In this document: positions 9,073 to 17,817 of the stretch, one piece after another
Position numbering within the stretch: position 1 is the stretch's first letter
How the letters are laid out: each line of letters begins with the position of its first letter
Assembly: GCF_013181195.1 (NCBI RefSeq)
Contig: NZ_SMZP01000001.1
Span: 744,001 to 808,000 of the forward strand
Length of the DNA: 64,000 nucleotides
Source: Caulobacter sp. RHG1
Lineage (GTDB): Bacteria > Pseudomonadota > Alphaproteobacteria > Caulobacterales > Caulobacteraceae
Direction: 5' to 3'
Notes under the pieces: model-generated
Seen by the model: only the letters and a program-made list of their open reading frames with translations
What the model was told of the DNA's origin: nothing
Database searches by the model: none
Made by a program: the position numbers and the translations under genes

Positions 9073-10050
9073 ATGACCATCACCCTCGCCGACATCCAAG
9101 CCGCCGCCGGACGCCTCAAGGGACAGGCCGTCGAGACTCCGCTGATCGAAAGCCCGGCGCTCAACGCGCGGCTGGGCGGCCGGGTGTTCCTCAAGCCCGA
9201 AACCCTGCAGCGCGCCGGGGCCTTCAAGTTCCGCGGCGCCTACAACCGTCTCAGCCAGCTGACCGACGAAGAAAAGACGCGCGGCGTCGTGGCGTTCTCG
9301 TCAGGCAACCACGCCCAGGGCGTGGCGCTGGCGGCGAAGCTGCTGGGTCTGCCGGCGCTGATCGTCATGCCGACCGACGCGCCCAGCGTGAAGGTCGAGG
9401 CGACCAAGGGCTTCGGCGCCGAGATCCGCTTCTACGATCGCTTCACCGAGGACCGCGTCGCCATCGCCGACCAGATCGCCGCCGAGCGCGGCTGCACGGT
9501 CGTGCCGTCCTACGACGATCCGCACATCATCGCCGGCCAGGGCACGCTGGGCATCGAACTGGTTGAGCAGGCTCGCGCCCAGGGCGTCGAGCTGGACCGC
9601 GTACTGTCGCCCGTCGGCGGCGGCGGCCTGATCGCCGGGACCTCGACGGCGGTAAAGGGTCTTTCTCCGTCGACGGAAGTGTGGGGCGCCGAGCCGGCCG
9701 GCTTCGACGAGACCCGCCGCTCGCTGGAAAGCGGTCAGCGCGAGACCATCGACAAGGACGCGCGCTCGATCTGCGACGCCCTGCTGACCCCGATCCCGGG
9801 CGACCTGACCTGGCCGATCAATTCCAGGACGCTGTCGGGCGTCGTCGCCGTCACCGACGCCGAAGTCGCCGAAGCGATGCGTTACGCCTTCTCGGTCCTG
9901 AAGCTGGTGGTCGAGCCCGGCGGCTGCGTCGCCCTCACCGCGGCTCTGACCGGCAAGATCGACCTGAAGGGGAAGACGGCGGCGATCGTGCTGTCTGGCG
10001 GTAACGTGGATCCGGGGTTGTTTGCGCGGATTCTTCAGGGCGAACTCTAG
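9073..10050 (+). CDS. PLP-dependent threonine/serine dehydratase
   Basis: A fold-type II PLP enzyme of 325 residues that should deaminate threonine or serine to a 2-keto acid plus ammonia. The Schiff-base lysine lies in AFKFRGAYN, the substrate loop is SSGNHAQG, and the phosphate loop is PVGGGGL. It lacks the C-terminal ACT regulatory domain of biosynthetic IlvA, so it is the catabolic TdcB/serine-racemase type and need not respond to isoleucine. Start is the ATG at 9073. It heads a row of four plus-strand genes, three of which handle serine or threonine. Racemase activity cannot be excluded from sequence. Confidence 0.92.
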   Translation: MTITLADIQAAAGRLKGQAVETPLIESPALNARLGGRVFLKPETLQRAGAFKFRGAYNRLSQLTDEEKTRGVVAFSSGNHAQGVALAAKLLGLPALIVMPTDAPSVKVEATKGFGAEIRFYDRFTEDRVAIADQIAAERGCTVVPSYDDPHIIAGQGTLGIELVEQARAQGVELDRVLSPVGGGGLIAGTSTAVKGLSPSTEVWGAEPAGFDETRRSLESGQRETIDKDARSICDALLTPIPGDLTWPINSRTLSGVVAVTDAEVAEAMRYAFSVLKLVVEPGGCVALTAALTGKIDLKGKTAAIVLSGGNVDPGLFARILQGEL

Positions 10051-10058
10051 CGCCGCGA

Positions 10059-10178
10059 GCGCCCCCTCCGGCCCTCTGGGCCACCTCCCCCGCTTCGCGG
10101 GGGAGGAAAGACAGCATCATCCTCACCCGCGAAGCGGGGGAGGTGGCGCGCGGCGTAGCCGCGTGACGGAGGGGGCGC
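10059..10178. repeat. GC-rich inverted-repeat element (group A)
   Basis: The element is bounded by a perfect 12-bp inverted repeat (GCGCCCCCTCCG at 10059-10070, CGGAGGGGGCGC at 10167-10178). Inside are two opposed hairpins of the form CCTCCCCCGC-TTC-GCGGGGGAGG (10084-10106) and its near reverse complement (10120-10143). It fills the gap after the dehydratase gene and could act as a terminator or processing site. Copies of the same design are at 18.8 and 38.8 kb. Confidence 0.85.
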
Positions 10179-10204
10179 TAGGGTCGCGGCAAAGAGGAAA
10201 CAAA

Positions 10205-11398
10205 ATGAACCTGCCGCCCGCCAGCGCCCTCCCCCAGACCCCCCTCCTCGTCGTCGACCGCGCCGCGCTCGATCGTAATCTCCGCAAGATGCAGGCCCTG
10301 TGCGACGCCGCCGGCGTGCGCCTCCGCGCTCACGGCAAGACCCACAAGTGCAGCACACTCGGTCGCCTCATCGTCGAGGGCGGGGCCGTGGGCCTGTGCT
10401 GCCAGACGGTCGGCGAGGCCGAGGCCTTCGTGGCCGGCGGCATCCAGGACGTGCTGGTCACCGCCCCGCCGCCCGCCTGGGCCGGTCCGCGTCTGGCCGC
10501 CTTGGCGAAGGCCGGCGCCAAGGTCGGGGTCGTGGCCGACGACGAGGGCCAAATCGACCGCCTGTCCGACGCCGCCGTCGCGGCCGGGACCATGCTGGAC
10601 CTGGTCGTCGATCTGGACCTGGGCACTCACCGCACCGGCGTCTATCCGCACGAGGCCCTGGCTCTGGCCCGCGCCGCCGACGCCTCGCCGGGCCTGCGCT
10701 TCGCTGGCGTCCAGGCCTATCTCGGCCATCTGCAGCACCTGGACGACGGTGCCCTGCGCCAATCCGCCGACGAGGCCGCCTTCGCCACGCTGAAGGCCCT
10801 GGTCGCCGAGCTGACCGCTGCCGGCCTGCCGCCGCCGGTGGTGACGGGCGGCGGCACCGGAACCCACGCCTTCGACCTGGCGTCCGGCGTGTTCACCGAG
10901 CTTCAGGCCGGCTCCTACGCGGTCATGGACGTCGAGTACGACGCCTGCGGCGCGCCGGGCGGCGGCGACTGGCCGTTCGAGCCGGCGCTCTACGTCGCCG
11001 CCAGCATTGTTTCGGCCCGCCACAAGAGCCACGTCGTCTGCGACGCCGGCTTCAAGGCGATGTCGATGGACGGCCCGCCGGCCCGCGTGGTCGCTGGCGC
11101 CGCGCCAGGTTCGCTGTGGCGGCCGATGGGCGACGAGCACGGCATGATCGCCCACCCCGCCACCCTGGATGTGCTGAAGGCCGCGGGCCGCGCGCCGCTG
11201 GGTTTCGCCGAGGCCGTGACCGCCGCCGACGCCGATCCCTCACGAGAAGAACCCGCCGACGCGCCCCGCGTCGGCGACGTCGTCTGGCTGCAGCCGGGGC
11301 ACTGCGACCCGACCATCAACCTCTACGACGCCCTGCACGTCTGGGACGGCGAAAGGCTGGAGCGCTGGGCGGTGGACGGCCGTCGGGTGAGCCTCTAG
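10205..11398 (+). CDS. D-threonine aldolase / D-serine dehydratase-like PLP enzyme
   Basis: A 397-residue alanine-racemase-fold (type III) PLP protein with an N-terminal barrel carrying the PLP lysine in RAHGKTHKC and a C-terminal beta domain with the metal ligands His366 and Asp368 (PGHCDPTINLYD). This pattern is shared by D-threonine aldolases, D-serine dehydratases and 3-hydroxyaspartate aldolases, so the exact substrate is open. The ATG at 10205 follows AGAGGAA; the frame stays open upstream through the repeat element, which is non-coding. It sits between an L-threonine/serine dehydratase and genes leading to L-serine deaminase, which suggests catabolism of hydroxy amino acids. Confidence 0.88.
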   Translation: MNLPPASALPQTPLLVVDRAALDRNLRKMQALCDAAGVRLRAHGKTHKCSTLGRLIVEGGAVGLCCQTVGEAEAFVAGGIQDVLVTAPPPAWAGPRLAALAKAGAKVGVVADDEGQIDRLSDAAVAAGTMLDLVVDLDLGTHRTGVYPHEALALARAADASPGLRFAGVQAYLGHLQHLDDGALRQSADEAAFATLKALVAELTAAGLPPPVVTGGGTGTHAFDLASGVFTELQAGSYAVMDVEYDACGAPGGGDWPFEPALYVAASIVSARHKSHVVCDAGFKAMSMDGPPARVVAGAAPGSLWRPMGDEHGMIAHPATLDVLKAAGRAPLGFAEAVTAADADPSREEPADAPRVGDVVWLQPGHCDPTINLYDALHVWDGERLERWAVDGRRVSL

Positions 11399-11435
11399 GT
11401 TCCGCGCCAAGATTTGCTCCTCAAAAGGGCCGCCG

Positions 11436-13091
11436 ATGAAACGCCTGTTGCTCGCCACCGTTCTGATCGCCGCGCCCATGCTGGCTCACGCCGCGGACGC
11501 GCCCAAGATCGACCCCGCCAAGCTGTCGAACCACATCAAGATCCTGTCGTCCGACGACTTCGAGGGCCGCGGTCCCGGTACGGCCGGCGAGACCAAGGCG
11601 GTCGGCTACATCGTCGACCAGATGGTGGCCATCGGCCTGACCCCGGCGGGCGACGTCCAGAAGAGCGGTTCGCGCTCGTGGACGCAAAACGTGCCGCTGG
11701 CCAAGTTCGAGATCGCCGGTCCGGTGACCGCCCACGCCATGGTCGGCGGCCAGCACGTGATGCTGAACCAGGGCGAGCAGATCGCCATCCGCGCGGCCAT
11801 GACCAATGTCGACGCCGTCTCGATCAAGGACGCGCCCATCGTCTTCGCCGGCTATGGCGTGAATGCTCCCGAGCGCAACTGGGACGACTTCAAGGGCCTG
11901 GACGTCAAGGGCAAGATCCTGGTCGTGCTGATCAACGACCCGGACTTCGAGACGGGTGAGGGTGACTTCGGCGGCAAGGCCATGACCTACTACGGCCGCT
12001 GGACCTACAAGTTCGAGGAGGCCGCGCGCCTGGGCGCCGCCGGCGTGCTGATCGTCCACGAGACGGCCCCCGCCTCGTATGGCTGGAACACGGTCAAGAA
12101 CTCCAACACCAACACGATGTTCGACATCGTCCGCAAGGATCCGGAGAAGACCCACCCCAAGCTGGAGGCCTGGATCCAGCGCGACGTCGCCGTCGATCTG
12201 TTCAAGAAGGCCGGCCTGGATTTCGACGCCCTGAAGACGCAGGCCCAGACCCGCGACTTCAAGCCGGTGGAGCTAAAGGGCGCGACCTTCTCGGCCGACT
12301 TCAAGGTCAAGCACGAGACCATCGTCTCCAAGAACATCGCCGGTCGCATCGTCGGCTCGAAATATCCGGACGAGACCATCATCTACAGCGGCCACTGGGA
12401 CCACCTGGGGATCGGCGCGCCGGATGCGAAGGGCGACAAGATCTACAACGGCGCCGTGGACAACGCCGACGGCATCGCCGGCATCCTGGAACTGGCCCGC
12501 GCCTTCAAGAGCCAGCCCGCCCCGCAGCGCTCGATCCTGTTCCTGGCCGTGACCGCCGAGGAGAAGGGCCTGCTGGGCTCTGAGTACTATTCGGACAATC
12601 CGCTGTTCCCGGTCGCCACAACCGTGGCCGACATCAATATCGACGCCCTGTCGGCCGCCGGTCCGGCCAAGGACGTCACCACCTCGGGCGACGGCAAGGT
12701 CGACCTGCAGGACATGCTGGCCGCCAAGGCCAAGGCGCACGGCCGCTACTTCACGCCTGACCCGACCCCGCAAGCGGGTCACTTCTACCGCTCGGACCAC
12801 TTCCCGTTCGCCAAGCGCGGCGTGCCGGCCATCTCGATCGGCTCGGGCAATGACCTGATCAAGGGCGGCAAGGAGGCCGGCGAGAAGGCCGAGGCCGACT
12901 ACAACGAGAAGCGCTACCACCAGCCGGCCGACGAATGGTCGGCGGACTGGGATCTCTCGGGCCAGGCCATGGACCTGGGCCTCGTCTACGAGATCGGCGC
13001 CGACCTGGCCAACAGCCGCGTCTGGCCGCAGTGGCAGGCGGGCTCGGAGTTCAAGGCCCTGCGCGACCAGACCGCATCGAAGCGGAAGTAA
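11436..13091 (+). CDS. exported M28-family zinc metallopeptidase
   Basis: 551 residues with a signal peptide ending at AHAA (about 20). A PA insert (about 130-220) lies before the M28 catalytic domain. Zinc ligands and catalytic residues are readable as His323 in SGHWDHLG, Asp342 in VDNADG, Glu375/Glu376 in AVTAEEKG, and a late His in RSDHFPF. M28 enzymes of this form are periplasmic or secreted aminopeptidases. It starts at ATG 11436, 37 bases after the previous stop, so it may be co-transcribed with it. In this setting it could release amino acids that the flanking enzymes then break down; that link is inferred. Confidence 0.93.
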   Translation: MKRLLLATVLIAAPMLAHAADAPKIDPAKLSNHIKILSSDDFEGRGPGTAGETKAVGYIVDQMVAIGLTPAGDVQKSGSRSWTQNVPLAKFEIAGPVTAHAMVGGQHVMLNQGEQIAIRAAMTNVDAVSIKDAPIVFAGYGVNAPERNWDDFKGLDVKGKILVVLINDPDFETGEGDFGGKAMTYYGRWTYKFEEAARLGAAGVLIVHETAPASYGWNTVKNSNTNTMFDIVRKDPEKTHPKLEAWIQRDVAVDLFKKAGLDFDALKTQAQTRDFKPVELKGATFSADFKVKHETIVSKNIAGRIVGSKYPDETIIYSGHWDHLGIGAPDAKGDKIYNGAVDNADGIAGILELARAFKSQPAPQRSILFLAVTAEEKGLLGSEYYSDNPLFPVATTVADINIDALSAAGPAKDVTTSGDGKVDLQDMLAAKAKAHGRYFTPDPTPQAGHFYRSDHFPFAKRGVPAISIGSGNDLIKGGKEAGEKAEADYNEKRYHQPADEWSADWDLSGQAMDLGLVYEIGADLANSRVWPQWQAGSEFKALRDQTASKRK

Positions 13092-13105
13092 CCGAACCAT
13101 CGCCT

Positions 13106-13166
13106 ATCCCCGCGAAAGCGGGGACCCATTCTGACGTGCCGCTTGGGTCCCCGCTTTCGCGGGGAT
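13106..13166. repeat. palindromic repeat pair (group B)
   Basis: A 23-bp unit that opens ATCCCCGCG and contains AAAGCGGGGA occurs at 13106-13128, and its exact reverse complement lies at 13144-13166. Each unit is itself a hairpin (CCCCGCGAAAGCGGGG). The right unit ends 16 bases before the start codon of the serine deaminase gene, so its hairpin could affect that gene's translation. A second copy of the pair is at 30.7 kb. Confidence 0.85.
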
Positions 13167-13182
13167 GAGCGGGAGTTTTTGC

Positions 13183-14571
13183 ATGACCGCCTCCGTCTTC
13201 GACCTCTTCAAACTCGGCGTCGGCCCGTCTAGCAGCCACACCATGGGGCCTATGACGGCCGCGGTGATGTTCATCGACCGGCTGCGCGACGCCGGGAAGC
13301 TGCCGGCCGTGGCGCGGATCGAGACCAAGCTCTACGCCTCCCTGGCCCTGACCGGCCGCGGCCACGCCACCGACCGCGCCGTGATCCTGGGCCTGATGGG
13401 CTTCGTGCCCGCCGACCTCGATCCCGACGCCGGCGAGGCCGCGCTGCTGGAGAGCCAGGCCACCCAGTCCCTGAATCTGGGCGGCGACCACGCCATCGCC
13501 TTCGACGAGGCCAAGGACATCGTCTGGCTGGGCCACGAGCGCCTGCCCCAGCATCCCAACGGCCTGACCTTCACGGCCTTCGACGCCGCCGGCGTCGTGC
13601 TGGCCGAGCGCACCTATTTCTCGATCGGCGGCGGCTTCGTGCGCGACGAAAGCGAGATGGGCCGCAACGCCCCGCCCGAGGACGGCCCGACTGTCCCCTA
13701 CCCGTTCGAGAGCGGCGAGGACCTGCTACAGCGGGCCCATGACGCCGGCCTGACGATCGCCGAAGTGATGGCCGCCAACGAACTGGCCCGGATGAGCGAA
13801 GGCGAGATGAACGCCGGCATCGACCGCATCTTCGGGGCCATGGAGGCCTGTATCGACCGCGGCATGCGCCAGGAGGGCGTCCTGCCCGGCGGCCTGACGG
13901 TCAAGCGCCGCGCCCGCCAGATCCACCAGACCATCCAGGGCCGGATGGAGCGCCAGATGAGCGATCCCCTGGCGGCCATGGACTTCGTCAACCTGTGGGC
14001 CATGGCGGTCAACGAGGAGAACGCCGCCGGCGGCCGCGTGGTCACCGCCCCGACCAATGGCGCCGCGGGCCTGGTCCCGGCCGTGCTGCGGTTCTTCGTG
14101 CGCTTCCACAAGGGCAGCCCCGAGCAGATCCGCACCTTCCTGCTGACGGCGGCGGCGATCGGCGCGCTCTACAAGCGCAACGCCTCGATCAGCGGCGCCG
14201 AGGTCGGCTGCCAAGGCGAGGTCGGGGTGGCCTGCTCGATGGCGGCGGCGGGCCTCGCCGCGGCCCTGGGCGGCACCAACGCCCAGATCGAGAACGCCGC
14301 CGAGATCGGCATGGAGCACAATCTGGGCCTGACCTGCGACCCGATCGGCGGCCTGGTGCAGATCCCCTGCATCGAACGCAACGCCATGGGCGCCATCAAG
14401 GCCATCGACGCCGCCCGCCTGGCCCTGCTGGGCGACGGCCAGCATTCGGTCAGCCTCGACAAGGTCATCGCCACGATGAAGCGCACCGGCGAGGACATGA
14501 ACGAGATCTACAAGGAAACCTCGATGGGCGGCTTGGCGGTGGGTCTGTCGGTCAACCGCGTGGAGTGCTGA
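13183..14571 (+). CDS. sdaA: L-serine ammonia-lyase (iron-sulfur type)
   Basis: This single-chain L-serine deaminase converts serine to pyruvate and ammonia with a [4Fe-4S] cluster. The N-terminal beta domain carries SSSHTMGP. The C-terminal alpha domain has cluster cysteines in [11 protein letters not shown] and [12 protein letters not shown]. The length of 462 residues is normal. I chose the ATG at 13183 ([10 protein letters not shown]) because GGGAG lies 7 bases upstream; an ATG at 13165 falls inside the palindromic repeat. It stands with the threonine/serine dehydratase and D-amino-acid lyase genes upstream. Confidence 0.96.
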   Translation: MTASVFDLFKLGVGPSSSHTMGPMTAAVMFIDRLRDAGKLPAVARIETKLYASLALTGRGHATDRAVILGLMGFVPADLDPDAGEAALLESQATQSLNLGGDHAIAFDEAKDIVWLGHERLPQHPNGLTFTAFDAAGVVLAERTYFSIGGGFVRDESEMGRNAPPEDGPTVPYPFESGEDLLQRAHDAGLTIAEVMAANELARMSEGEMNAGIDRIFGAMEACIDRGMRQEGVLPGGLTVKRRARQIHQTIQGRMERQMSDPLAAMDFVNLWAMAVNEENAAGGRVVTAPTNGAAGLVPAVLRFFVRFHKGSPEQIRTFLLTAAAIGALYKRNASISGAEVGCQGEVGVACSMAAAGLAAALGGTNAQIENAAEIGMEHNLGLTCDPIGGLVQIPCIERNAMGAIKAIDAARLALLGDGQHSVSLDKVIATMKRTGEDMNEIYKETSMGGLAVGLSVNRVEC

Positions 14572-14657
14572 CCGCAGGAGTCAGCAGTCGTCCCTGTCGC
14601 CCTTGCCGAACCCGGCGGCGATGCTAGGGTGCGCGCCGAGAACAGGAAGGGAACATC

Positions 14658-15413
14658 ATGGCCAAGGGCGTGATCCGGACAGGCATCGGCGGCTGGACCT
14701 TCGAGCCCTGGCGCGGGACCTTCTATGGCGATGACGTCAAGCAGAAGGACGAGCTGAAATACGCCGCGTCCAAGCTGACCAGCATCGAGATCAACGGCAC
14801 CTATTATTCGACCTTCAAGCCCAACAGCTGGCAGAAGTGGCGCGACGAGACGCCCGACGACTTTGTGTTCGCGGTCAAGGCCAGCCGCTACTGCACCAAC
14901 CGCAAGGTGCTGTCGGAGGGCAATGACTCGCTGGAAAAGTTCCTGTCCCAGGGGCTGGAAGAGCTGGGTCCCAAGCTGGGTCCCATCAACTGGCAGTTCA
15001 TGGCGACCAAGAAATTCGACCCGGTCGACTTCGAGGGCTTCCTGAAATTACTGCCAAAGGAGCAGAAGGGCGTGCCGCTCCGTCACGCCTTGGAGGTTCG
15101 CAGCCCGACCTTCGCCTGCCAGGCGTTCTACGACCTGGCCGCCAAGTATGGCGCGGCCATCGTCTACGCCGTCGATGACGAGGAGCCGACCTGGCCCTGC
15201 ATCGACCAGCCGACCGCCGACTTCACCTATGCTCGCCTGATGTCGAGCAAGGAAGACGAGCCGACGGGCATGAGCTCGGACGAGCTGGACGGGGTGGCGC
15301 AGCAGACGCGGGCCTGGGCGGCGCGTGGTGACGTATTCGCCTACTTCATCGCCGGCGCGAAGGTGAGAAACCCCGCGGCGGCGATGGCGCTGATCGAGAA
15401 GTTGGGGGCTTAA
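14658..15413 (+). CDS. DUF72 family protein
   Basis: 251 residues matching the DUF72 (YecE-like) TIM-barrel family: N-terminal TGIGGWTFEPWRGTFY, a central SIEINGTYYSTF, FAVKASRYCTNRK, and a C-terminal FAYFIAGAKVRNPAAAM. The function of this family is not established. The ATG at 14658 follows AGGAAGGG, a clear ribosome site. It starts 86 bases after sdaA and is followed by an inverted-repeat element. Confidence 0.9.
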   Translation: MAKGVIRTGIGGWTFEPWRGTFYGDDVKQKDELKYAASKLTSIEINGTYYSTFKPNSWQKWRDETPDDFVFAVKASRYCTNRKVLSEGNDSLEKFLSQGLEELGPKLGPINWQFMATKKFDPVDFEGFLKLLPKEQKGVPLRHALEVRSPTFACQAFYDLAAKYGAAIVYAVDDEEPTWPCIDQPTADFTYARLMSSKEDEPTGMSSDELDGVAQQTRAWAARGDVFAYFIAGAKVRNPAAAMALIEKLGA

Positions 15414-15417
15414 AGGC

Positions 15418-15556
15418 TCCCTCTCCCATAGGGAGAGGGTTGGGGTGAGGGGTTACGAGGTCAGCCGGCGTGCCGGCACTCCGGCTGCCACTGTAACCCC
15501 TCACCCTCCCACCGCTTTCAGCGGCGGGCCCCTCCCTCTCCCTATGGGAGAGGGGT
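15418..15556. repeat. inverted-repeat element between convergent genes
   Basis: Hairpins CCCTCTCCCATAGGGAGAGGG at the left and CCCTCTCCCTATGGGAGAGGG at the right are inverted copies. They enclose a second inverted pair (TGAGGGGTTAC and GTAACCCCTCA). The right end runs into the last codons of the minus-strand DUF1295 gene, which stops at 15542. The position between two convergent genes fits a two-way terminator. Confidence 0.8.
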
Positions 15557-16336
15557 GTTCTTCGGAAACCACGGCACGAACCCACTGGTCCGCGCCACAT
15601 AGGCCTCATACCCCGGCTTGCTCTTCTTCATCCGGCCTTCCGTGGTCGGCACCCCGCTCCAGCGCGTCAACAGCACGGTGATCAGCACCGGCCCCGGCAG
15701 GCTCCAGGCGCCCAGGCCGGTCTCGGCGGCGATCAGGTAGAGGCCCCACCAGACGCAGGCGTCGCCGAAATAGTTCGGGTGGCGGGTATAGCGCCACAGG
15801 CCCTGATCCATGACCTTGCCGGCGTTGGCCGGGTCGGCCTTGAAGCGGGTCAGCTGCCAGTCGCCGATGGTCTCGAAGAAGATCCCGGTCGCCGCCAGCA
15901 CTGCGCCGGTTATGGCCAAGGGTCCCAGCGCGCCCGGCTGCTGGCCCAGTTGCACCGGCAAGGCGACCACGAAGCCCAGGGCGTACTGCGTCGAGAACAC
16001 GAACAGCAGCGCGGTCTTGGCGAAGCTCCAGCCGCGGTGCTTCTCGGCATGGGCCAGCATTGAGACATAGCGCCGGTCCGCGCCGTGCTGACGCCACCGC
16101 CAGAACAGATAGCCGCCCAGGCGCGCCGCCCACAGGGTGCAGACCCCCGTCAACAGCAGGCCATGCGGCGTGACCGGACCTTGCCGCAGCGTGCTCCAGG
16201 CCAGCAGCGCCATGCTCGGTCCCCACCAGGCGTCGATGAAGCTGACATCGCGGATCTTCAGGGACACGGCCCACAGGGCCAGGAAGGCGACGGCGGAGAC
16301 GGCGGCGTTGATCGCCAGGACAGTCAGGATCGGCAT
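15542..16336 (-). CDS. DUF1295 (steroid 5-alpha-reductase-like) membrane protein
   Basis: 264 residues with about six hydrophobic helices. The family signature for S-adenosylmethionine- or NADPH-binding ICMT/5-alpha-reductase-like membrane proteins is present: GLWRYTRHPNYFGD near residue 180, followed by WWGLYLIAA and a C-terminal PGYEAYVARTSGFVPWFPK. A redox or methyl-transfer role on a lipid substrate is known for relatives, but the substrate here is not shown. The extreme C-terminus and stop codon lie in the inverted-repeat element. The ATG at 16336 is used. Confidence 0.87.
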   Translation of the reverse strand: MPILTVLAINAAVSAVAFLALWAVSLKIRDVSFIDAWWGPSMALLAWSTLRQGPVTPHGLLLTGVCTLWAARLGGYLFWRWRQHGADRRYVSMLAHAEKHRGWSFAKTALLFVFSTQYALGFVVALPVQLGQQPGALGPLAITGAVLAATGIFFETIGDWQLTRFKADPANAGKVMDQGLWRYTRHPNYFGDACVWWGLYLIAAETGLGAWSLPGPVLITVLLTRWSGVPTTEGRMKKSKPGYEAYVARTSGFVPWFPKNTPLP

Positions 16337-16428
16337 TCGGAACCTTGAGCGATGGGTCGCGAGGGATACGGACGGGAAACGGAAATGGATGCCGAGGGGC
16401 CGCGCCGAAGCCGCCCCGCCGGCAGCCT

Positions 16429-16449
16429 CTACCGTCTTGCGACGGTCCT
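16429..16449. other. short stem-loop in the DUF1295/thiolase gap
   Basis: ACCGTC-TTGC-GACGGT forms a 6-bp stem with a 4-base loop, 37 bases after the stop of the minus-strand thiolase gene. There is no T-run beside it. The rest of the 150-base gap is GC-rich and shows no gene. Confidence 0.35.
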
Positions 16450-16485
16450 CCTCCCCCCGAAGGAGAGGCGCAGCCCCCTCGGGCT

Positions 16486-17709
16486 CTAGACGCCGACCAC
16501 GAAGCTCACTGTCGTCGTGGTCGAGCCGCCTATGTTCAGAGTCTGGACGGTCTTGGCGCCCTCGACCTGGTAGTCGCCAGCGCGATCGGAGGTCTGTTTC
16601 CAGGCGTCCAGCAACATTCGCACGCCGGTCGCGCCGACGGGATGGCCGGTCCCGATCAGCCCGCCGGACGGATTGATCGGCAGCTTGCCGCCGATGGCGA
16701 TGTCGCCGGCCTCGACCGCCTTCCAGCTCTCGCCCGGCGCGGTCAGACCCAGGTGGTCGATGGCCATGTATTCGGTGGCGGTGAAGCAGTCGTGGGTCTC
16801 GACGGCGTCGACGCCCGAGACATCCGGCGCGATCCCGGCCCGCGACCGGGCGTCGAGGATGGCGCGGCGCACCTGCGGGAAGACATAGTCCTGGTCACGC
16901 GACGCCTCGACCTTGCGGGCATAGCTGATCGGAGCCGAGCGATGGCCCCAGCCCTTGATGCGCGGGATGCTCTCCAGCGCGATCCCGCGCTTGGCCGCAT
17001 AGGCGCGGGCCCGCTTTTCGGACGCCAGAAACACCACGGCGCTGCCGTCGGTGACCTGGCCGCAGTCCTGCTTGCGCGTGCGCCCCTCGACCACTGGATT
17101 GGCGACGTCGTCGGCGGTGAAGGCGTCCGGGCCGAAGTTCCAGCTCCGCGTCTGGCTGTTGGGATTGCGCCTGCCGTTGGCGAAATTGACCTCGGCGATG
17201 CCCATCAGGTGCTCGTACTTCAGCCCGTAACGGCGGTCGTACTCGTCGGCGAGGTCGGAGAAGGCGCGCGGCCACAGAAAGCGGGCGTCCTGAAATTCGT
17301 GGCCGGCCCAGGCGGCGCTGCCCAGGTTCTCGGCGGCTTTCTGGCCAGGGACGTTGCGCATCTGCTCGACGCCGACGACGCAAGCCAGGTCGTAGCGTCC
17401 GGCCTCGATCTCGGCCGTCGCCGCCAGGATCGCCACGCTGCCCGAGGCGCAGGCCGCCTCGTGCCGCGCGGTCGGCAGGCCGTCGAAGGCCGGGTGAACC
17501 AGGCCGAACATCCCGCCCAGCAGGCCCTGCCCCGCGAACAGCTCGGCGGCGAAATTGCCGACATGGCCGGTCTCGACGTCGGACGGCTCCAGGTCGACAG
17601 CCGCCAGCCCCTCGCCCACCGCCTCGGCGAAGGCGTCGGCCAGGTCGCGACCCTCACGGCTCCAGTTGGCGGCGAAATCGCTCTGCCAGCCGCCCAGCAC
17701 ATAGACCAT
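16486..17709 (-). CDS. thiolase-family acetyl-CoA acyltransferase
   Basis: 407 residues of the thiolase fold, SCP-x-like branch. The nucleophile Cys87 lies in EAACASGSVAI. Later motifs are ETHDCFTATEY (His/Cys pair) and GTGHPVGATG near the C-terminus, which bears the active-site His. Thiolases cleave 3-ketoacyl-CoA or condense acyl-CoAs; chain length is not readable. I use the ATG at 17709 (MVYVLGGWQS); a longer frame to 17844 would overlap the promoter and the HxlR start. It faces the HxlR double-domain regulator across 108 bases, suggesting control by that protein. Confidence 0.92.
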   Translation of the reverse strand: MVYVLGGWQSDFAANWSREGRDLADAFAEAVGEGLAAVDLEPSDVETGHVGNFAAELFAGQGLLGGMFGLVHPAFDGLPTARHEAACASGSVAILAATAEIEAGRYDLACVVGVEQMRNVPGQKAAENLGSAAWAGHEFQDARFLWPRAFSDLADEYDRRYGLKYEHLMGIAEVNFANGRRNPNSQTRSWNFGPDAFTADDVANPVVEGRTRKQDCGQVTDGSAVVFLASEKRARAYAAKRGIALESIPRIKGWGHRSAPISYARKVEASRDQDYVFPQVRRAILDARSRAGIAPDVSGVDAVETHDCFTATEYMAIDHLGLTAPGESWKAVEAGDIAIGGKLPINPSGGLIGTGHPVGATGVRMLLDAWKQTSDRAGDYQVEGAKTVQTLNIGGSTTTTVSFVVGV

Positions 17710-17817
17710 GCGCCGACCTCCCTGTCGCTCGCGCCCGTTAGTGAGTCCAACTATACAAGTGACTGACGCCGTGTCCACGCCGTTGACAGTTCGAACCGAA
17801 GCGCCCCACCAAGCCGC

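Noticed and set aside
10300..11439. Arginine-rich frame within the D-threonine-aldolase-like gene
   Set aside because: It is an out-of-frame reading of a clear PLP enzyme gene; the composition is extreme and no domain is visible.
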